Of a DNA stretch of 64,000 bases, positions 59,458 to 64,000 are shown piece by piece. The stretch covers positions 215,938 to 279,937 of the forward strand of contig CAJIYI010000001.1 in the NCBI GenBank assembly GCA_905181595.1. The letters run 5' to 3'. Under the pieces are notes generated by a model, which did not search any database, was not told where the DNA came from, and saw only the letters and a list, made by a program, of their open reading frames with translations. How positions within the stretch are numbered: the first letter of the stretch is position 1; every line of letters starts with the position of its first letter. This DNA comes from an uncultured SAR86 cluster bacterium (GTDB lineage: Bacteria; Pseudomonadota; Gammaproteobacteria; Magnimaribacterales; D2472). The translations under genes were made by a program, and so were the position numbers.

Positions 59458-59715
59458 ATGGCACATAAAAAAGCAGGTGGTTCCAGTAAAAACGGTCGCG
59501 ATTCTAATTCTAAGAGATTAGGGGTTAAGCGATTTGGTGGAGAGCTTGTGAAACCTGGTGAAATTATTATCCGTCAGCGTGGAACAAACACTCATCCTGG
59601 ATCCAATGTTGGGATGGGCAAAGATCACACATTATTTGCTACTTCTGGTGGTCATGTTCAATTTACCTATAAAGGTATCAAGCAAAAGAAGACAGTTAAC
59701 GTCATTCCTCAGTAA
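59458..59715 (+). CDS. rpmA: Ribosomal protein L27
   Basis: 85 residues. [20 protein letters not shown] is the flexible N-terminus that reaches the peptidyl-transferase centre, followed by [22 protein letters not shown]. The start is not preceded by the cleavable extension of Firmicutes. Confidence 0.98.
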   Translation: MAHKKAGGSSKNGRDSNSKRLGVKRFGGELVKPGEIIIRQRGTNTHPGSNVGMGKDHTLFATSGGHVQFTYKGIKQKKTVNVIPQ

Positions 59716-59718
59716 TCC

Positions 59719-60741
59719 ATGAATTTCATCGACGAAGCTCTGCTAGAAGCAAGGGCTGGAAACGGTGGCGCCGGTTCCACAAGTTTCAGAAGAGAGAAAT
59801 TTATTCCTCGCGGCGGTCCTGATGGTGGCGATGGAGGTAAAGGCGGGGATATTATTTTTAGAGTGGATCAAAATCTTAACACTCTAGTTCATTTCAGAAA
59901 TCAGAAATACTTAATTGCAAAAAATGGACACAGTGGTGCTGGCAATAAAAAAACTGGTCAAGATGCTGATGATCTAATCGTTTTAGTTCCAAAGGGAACC
60001 ATTATATTTGATGCTTTGTCAGACAAAGTAGTTTATGACTGCTGTGAAGAAGAGGTGGATTATTTGGTTGCCAAAGGTGGCGAGGGTGGGGCTGGAAATT
60101 TTCGCTTTAAGTCTAGTACCAATCAAGCTCCCAGAAGGCACACACCAGGTTGGCCTGGAGATGAATTTTCTATTCGTTTGGAACTTCGCTCTCTTGCAGA
60201 TGTGGGTCTCGTTGGCTTTCCTAATGCTGGAAAATCTACCTTCTTAAATAGCGTATCAGCTGCAAGACCTAAGATAGGAGACTACCCATTCACTACGTTA
60301 CGACCCAACCTTGGCACCGTTCAAATTTATGATACTTCTTTTATCATTGCTGATATCCCAGGTTTGATCGAGGGTGCTTCAGAAGGCATTGGTTTAGGTT
60401 TAGATTTTCTTAAGCATATTTCTAGAACTGGCCATTTATTAATCCTGTTAGATCCGCAAAATACTGAGAGCTCTATTGAGGAGCAGCTAACTGTTTTACT
60501 GAATGAGCTAAAAACCTATGATTCAAGCCTGTTAGATAAAAGCATATGGATCGCTATAAATAAAAAAGACACCCTTAGCGAGGATTTAATTGCGGAACTA
60601 AAAACTAAACTCGATAAAACCTTACAATTATTAGCACTTTACCCAAAAGGCATAGCGACAATCTCTGGGTTTACCGGCGATAACACAAACCAATTGCTTG
60701 GTATGATTGCAAAGGAGATGACTGGAGGCGAGGAGGACTAA
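59719..60741 (+). CDS. obgE: Obg-family GTPase (CgtA), ribosome assembly
   Basis: 340 residues. The glycine-rich Obg fold (about 1-158; GNGGAGSTSFRREKFIPRGGPDGGDGG) precedes a G domain with GFPNAGKSTFLN (about 166-177), DIPGLIEGASEGIGLG and NKKD. It binds 50S precursors and responds to ppGpp. The long acidic C-terminal tail of E. coli ObgE is short here (ends TGGEED). Convergent with rpsT, overlapping by four bases. Confidence 0.97.
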   Translation: MNFIDEALLEARAGNGGAGSTSFRREKFIPRGGPDGGDGGKGGDIIFRVDQNLNTLVHFRNQKYLIAKNGHSGAGNKKTGQDADDLIVLVPKGTIIFDALSDKVVYDCCEEEVDYLVAKGGEGGAGNFRFKSSTNQAPRRHTPGWPGDEFSIRLELRSLADVGLVGFPNAGKSTFLNSVSAARPKIGDYPFTTLRPNLGTVQIYDTSFIIADIPGLIEGASEGIGLGLDFLKHISRTGHLLILLDPQNTESSIEEQLTVLLNELKTYDSSLLDKSIWIAINKKDTLSEDLIAELKTKLDKTLQLLALYPKGIATISGFTGDNTNQLLGMIAKEMTGGEED

Positions 60742-61001
60742 CTTATTGCTTGAACAGCTTTTACAAGTCGGCTTTTTGTTCTTGCAGCAGCATTTTTGTG
60801 AATAACTTTTTTTGCTGCAGTAGAATCTAGAACTTTTTCAGCAGTTTTTAGAAGCTCAGTTGCAGACTCTTTATTATTTTCTGCGATAGCGTTTCTCACA
60901 GCTTTGACAGCTGTTCGAGCCTGAGATCTCTGAGAATGCTTGAGTTTGTACCTGTCAGCATTCTGACGAGCTCTTTTAATTGATTGTTTACTGTTTGCCA
61001 T
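60738..61001 (-). CDS. rpsT: Ribosomal protein S20
   Basis: 87 residues from ATG 61001; an in-frame ATG at 61040 would add 13 unrelated residues. MANSKQSIKRARQNADRYKL and the end HKNAAARTKSRLVKAVQAI are family marks. Three-helix bundle binding the 5' domain of 16S rRNA. Confidence 0.96.
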   Translation of the reverse strand: MANSKQSIKRARQNADRYKLKHSQRSQARTAVKAVRNAIAENNKESATELLKTAEKVLDSTAAKKVIHKNAAARTKSRLVKAVQAIS

Positions 61002-61105
61002 TTCTTTAAATATTAGATGCGCTAGTTTAATGATGTTCATTTCATCTGTCCACTCTATTGATTAAATATATTATTTATATGTTTATTTGTTGTACAAAAA
61101 ATATA

Positions 61106-61123
61106 TGTAAAGTACACTTTACA
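61106..61123. promoter_or_regulatory. TyrR-box-like palindromic operator abutting the S9 peptidase start
   Basis: TGTAAAGTACACTTTACA has eight-base inverted arms around AC and matches the E. coli TyrR box consensus TGTAAA-N6-TTTACA exactly. It ends one base before the ATG at 61125. A TACACT inside it (61113-61118) with TTGTAC 17 bases upstream could be a promoter, which a bound protein would block. No TyrR gene is in the window, so the regulator is unknown. Confidence 0.5.
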
Positions 61124-61124
61124 A

Positions 61125-63079
61125 ATGAAAAATTTAATTCTCTCTTTGGCTTTTGTATTTACTTTCAATCTTTTCGCGGAGATTGGTGTGAGCGATAATT
61201 TTATTAAAAGATTTAGCTCTCTTCCTTCCTATACTAATGTAGACATCTCTCCTGATGGAAAAATGATCAGCGTACTTACAAAGATGTCTGATAATAAAAA
61301 AGGGCTCTCTATCTTCAATGCAGATGATTTAAGTCTCATCAATACTATTACTCTCACTAAAGAAGAAGAGATAGGTAGCTATTACTGGGTTAACAATGAG
61401 CGCCTGCTTATCAGTATTAGTTACTATAACTCATGGGGCCGCGGCTCAAGAGGTGAGTTCTTTGCAATTAACTTTGATTCCTCTAAGCCTGCATATGTTT
61501 TTGGTTTAAGAAGCAGACAAACAAGCGCAAGGTCTAAAGCAATAGATAAATTTTCATATGGGTATGTTGAAAATATTTTAGAAGATGATGACAAGCATGT
61601 GCTTTTATCCGTGAACACTTTTGGTCAAGAAAATAATGGTGGATTTGCAACTGCTATAAAAATGAATGTTTATAATGGTCAGCAAAGAAAACTCGGCAAA
61701 TCACCTTTAGCAGGGGGTAATTTTGTTACAGATAGCAAAGGAATTCCAAGGTTCGCAGTTGGAAGTGATATTGATAACAACACCGTTACTATGTATCGCC
61801 CCTCAAAGAAAGCGGAATGGGAAGTATTAAGTAAAACTCCATATGGAGAAGGTGAAATTTTTCCTGTAAATATCTCAAAGGATGATTCCACTATTCATAT
61901 CTTGGACAGCACTGAAACTTCAACCTATCAACTCAAAGAGATAGACACAAACACTGGGAAAACTGAAGTTATTTTTCATCATCCAAAATATGATTCTTAC
62001 CCACAAATTATTGACGATACAGTCATGGGAGCAACATTCAATCCTGGATATGCCCAAGCATACTGGTTTGAGACTAATGACCCTCTGCAAAATTCTATTT
62101 TACAAGCAGTTCAAGCATTTAATGGAATATTGAAATTTTTGATAAAAAAGAAGTTGGCCTGGTGGCACTCTCTAAAAAGAAAGATAAATTAATATTAAAT
62201 GTTAGTGATTCAGTTTCTTCGAGTAAATACTACCTTTACGATTTAGAAAAAAATCAAATGAAGTATTTGCTTACTATGTGGCCTGAAATCGATGATGCTG
62301 GGCTTGAAGCTGAAGTGCCATTTAATTTTGTAAACTCTGATGGTGTAACCATTCATGGTTACTACACAAGAGCAAAGGATCAGATAGAGGGTCAAAAAGC
62401 TCCAATGATTGTTGTGCCACATGGCGGACCTCATGCAAGAGATACTTGGGGGTTTGATCCAGATACTCATATATTTTCACAAGCTGGATACGCTGTACTA
62501 AAAGTGAACTTTAGGGGCTCCACTGGTTATGGAAAAGAATTTACTAAATTGGGCTTTGGAGAATGGGGCGGAGATACTCAGCAAGACATTATAGAAGCAA
62601 CCGAATGGGCAATTGCACAAGGCATAGCTGATGCAGAAAAAATTGGTATTTATGGTGGAAGTTTTGGTGGATACTCTGCTGCAATGGCTCCTATGTTAAG
62701 ACCTGATTTATATAAATCATCAGTTGCATACATTGGGGTATTTGATTTAGAGATGCTCTATAACGAGGGTGATATTAGAGGGATAAAATGGGGCGGTAAA
62801 TATTTAGATAAAACTTTGGGTCAGGACCCAGAAAAAATTAAGGAAATGTCACCTGTTCATCAAGCACATAAACTTCAAGCGCCAATGATCATTGTTTCAG
62901 GCAAGGAGGACCAAAGAGCGCCCATAGAGCATGCTTATGCTTTAGCAGATGCTTTAGAGAAAGCCGGAAAAGAACATGAATTAATTATTGTTCCAAAGGA
63001 AGGACATGGCTTCAGAAAACCTGAAAATAGATTAATGCTTTATAAAAAAATGCTAGAGCACTTCGACAGTACTCTGTAA
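61125..63079 (+). pseudogene. S9-family (prolyl oligopeptidase-like) serine peptidase, interrupted by a -1 frameshift
   Basis: Two overlapping frames encode one protein of about 650 residues. Frame one (61125-62192) has a signal peptide (MKNLILSLAFVFTFNLFA) and a beta-propeller-like half (residues 20 to about 335). Frame two runs open from 62123 to 63079 and contains the alpha/beta-hydrolase half: GSTGYGKEF, the nucleophile in YGGSFGGYS (Ser codon 62660-62662), Asp in GKEDQRAP (62909-62911) and His in EGHGF (63005-63007). The catalytic triad is intact. The downstream frame reads NIEIFDKKEVGLVAL before the overlap, so a missing base near 62125-62131 is the simplest cause. A slippery A AAA AAG at 62144-62150 is in phase, so recoding cannot be excluded. 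An assembly error is also possible. No Shine-Dalgarno sequence precedes the ATG. Confidence 0.85.
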
Positions 63080-63086
63080 ATATAAT

Positions 63087-63432
63087 TGGTGGAGGCGGCG
63101 GGAATTGAACCCGCGTCCGTTAGTTCTTCAACCTGACTTCTACATGCTTAGCTCACTCTTTGTGTTTCGCCTTAGTGACCCGAAGAGCAGGGTGCTAGAG
63201 ACTAGTCTAGTTAGATTTTACGTTACTGCGTTTAGACACCACAGCAAAGCTAGACTATGTATTTTGCCAATGCTTCGAACCATAGACAATTCTTGCATTG
63301 GTTAGCCTAAGCGGCTAAAGCGTAGTTGTCGTTTTCTGCAACTAATTTTTTTGTAGTATGTTTTACAAGAGTTACCACAATCTTGGCATGCGCTTTGGAA
63401 TCCAATAAAAACGTCGAACCCAATTCGCCCCC
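63087..63432 (-). ncRNA. ssrA: Transfer-messenger RNA (tmRNA)
   Basis: 346 bases. The 5' GGGGGCG pairs with CGCCTCC before the 3' ACCA; the T arm GGGTTCAATTCCCGCC and the 5' GGGTTCGACG are typical. The tag reading frame, on the minus strand between about 63344 and 63312, encodes AENDNYALAA followed by TAG, with GCA as the resume codon. It rescues stalled ribosomes together with SmpB, whose gene lies 28 bases upstream on the same strand. Confidence 0.96.
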
Positions 63433-63460
63433 ATGGGGTGAAAGATTATATAGGAATTGC

Positions 63461-63925
63461 TTAACGATTAGAATTTTTTAAAATTCTTTGTTTTTCTCTG
63501 TTCCAATCTCTTTGCTTCACATCTTCCCTTTGGTCGTAGGTTTTTTTGCCTTTTCCAATAGCAATATCGCACTTAATTTTATTTTCTTTCCAGTAAACCA
63601 TGGTCAGAACACAAGTAAGTCCTTGAAGAGCAACAGAATCAAGAATTTTATTTATTTCTTTCTTATTAAGCAGTAGTTTTCTAGAGCGAGTTGGGTCGAT
63701 GCTTTCATGCATTAATGATGCTGGTGGATCAATTTTCAAGCCGATCACCCAGGCTTCATTATTTTTTAGGGTCACGTAGGAATCCTTGACATCGACTTTG
63801 CCATCCCTCAGTCCTTTGACTTCCCAACCTTCTAGGACAATTCCAGCTTGATATTTATCTGTTAAATGATAGTTTCTTGCAGCATTTTTGTTTTTGACGA
63901 TGATATTATTGTTTGCAGCTTTCAT
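63461..63925 (-). CDS. smpB: SsrA-binding protein SmpB
   Basis: 154 residues from ATG 63925. An in-frame ATG at 63988 would add 21 residues with no family match. The OB-fold contains NKNAARNYHLTDKYQAGIVL, GWEVKGLRDGKVDVKDSYV and LLLNKKEINKI; the basic tail after about 130 (GKGKKTYDQREDVKQRDWNRE) enters the mRNA channel. It delivers tmRNA to stalled ribosomes. Transcribed toward ssrA, so both may share a transcript. Confidence 0.97.
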   Translation of the reverse strand: MKAANNNIIVKNKNAARNYHLTDKYQAGIVLEGWEVKGLRDGKVDVKDSYVTLKNNEAWVIGLKIDPPASLMHESIDPTRSRKLLLNKKEINKILDSVALQGLTCVLTMVYWKENKIKCDIAIGKGKKTYDQREDVKQRDWNREKQRILKNSNR

Positions 63926-63982
63926 ATTAAGTATCGTAATTATGAATCTGTTAAATCTATTTGCAAACTTTGAGGATTTTTT

Positions 63983-64000
63983 ATGCAAGAAACTAAAGTT
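63983..64000 (+). CDS. Start of a divergent gene, cut by window edge (possibly ratA)
   Basis: Only six codons (MQETKV) are visible, preceded by gagga six bases before the ATG. In many gammaproteobacteria a ratA-family (START-like) gene is divergent from smpB, which suggests the identity; the sequence alone cannot show it. Confidence 0.35.

Noticed and set aside
63926-63988. Longer N-terminus for smpB
   Set aside because: The extra 21 residues lie over the divergent gene start and do not match SmpB.

Overview
The window is a chromosomal segment of an AT-rich, Gram-negative, streamlined marine gammaproteobacterium, most probably of the SAR86 clade. The 16S gene holds an exact match (3250-3266) to the target of the SAR86-1245 FISH probe as I remember it. 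Intergenic gaps are short, stop/start overlaps are frequent, and two TonB-dependent receptors, LpxC and FabA/FabB mark an outer-membrane-bearing gammaproteobacterium. No prophage, insertion sequence or CRISPR array is visible.

Layout. (1) 1-1844: end of the branched-chain amino-acid genes ilvI-ilvH-ilvC. (2) 1856-6936: a complete rRNA operon (promoter, boxB/boxA-like leader, 16S, tRNA-less spacer, 23S, 5S, terminator). (3) 6952-8145: SnoaL-like protein, coaE, yacG, all overlapping. (4) 8162-14019, minus strand: secA, lpxC, rlmB and a short RNase R-type exoribonuclease. (5) 14071-20978: accessory region with a small secreted CxxCH protein, a His/Glu-rich ZnuD-like TonB receptor, a second TonB receptor, an AhpD/CMD-family protein, a tRNA-Thr and a secreted protein of unknown function with an internal duplication. 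(6) 21019-22325, minus: msrA and a BirA without DNA-binding domain. (7) 22385-51795: a 30-kb information-processing supercluster on one strand: tRNA-Tyr, tRNA-Thr, tuf, tRNA-Trp, secE, nusG, rplKAJL, rpoBC, rpsLG, fusA, then the S10, spc and alpha operons to rpoA-rplQ. (8) 51792-55116: divergent uvrA and ssb. (9) 55123-59027: enoyl-CoA hydratase-family protein, CsaA-like protein, and minus-strand fabB-fabA-ispB. (10) 59138-61001: rplU-rpmA-obgE and convergent rpsT. (11) 61125-63079: an S9-family peptidase split by a frameshift. (12) 63087-63925, minus: smpB and tmRNA, the trans-translation pair, then the first codons of a divergent gene.

Most of the window builds the translation and transcription machinery: rRNAs, about 30 ribosomal proteins, RNA polymerase core subunits, EF-Tu, EF-G, NusG, the SecY/SecE/SecA translocon, ribosome-assembly factors (Obg, RlmB) and ribosome rescue (tmRNA/SmpB). 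Near-consensus promoters can be read upstream of the rRNA operon, rpsL, rpsJ and rplU.

I found no clear undescribed multi-gene system. The observations most worth checking are: the putative metal-uptake pair at 14071-16633; the interrupted S9 peptidase with an A AAA AAG heptamer exactly in phase at the junction; a TyrR-box-like palindrome abutting that gene's start codon; several genes whose -10-like element sits 7-9 bases before the ATG (possible leaderless mRNAs); the short RNase R-like enzyme; and the two-repeat secreted protein at 20244-20978.
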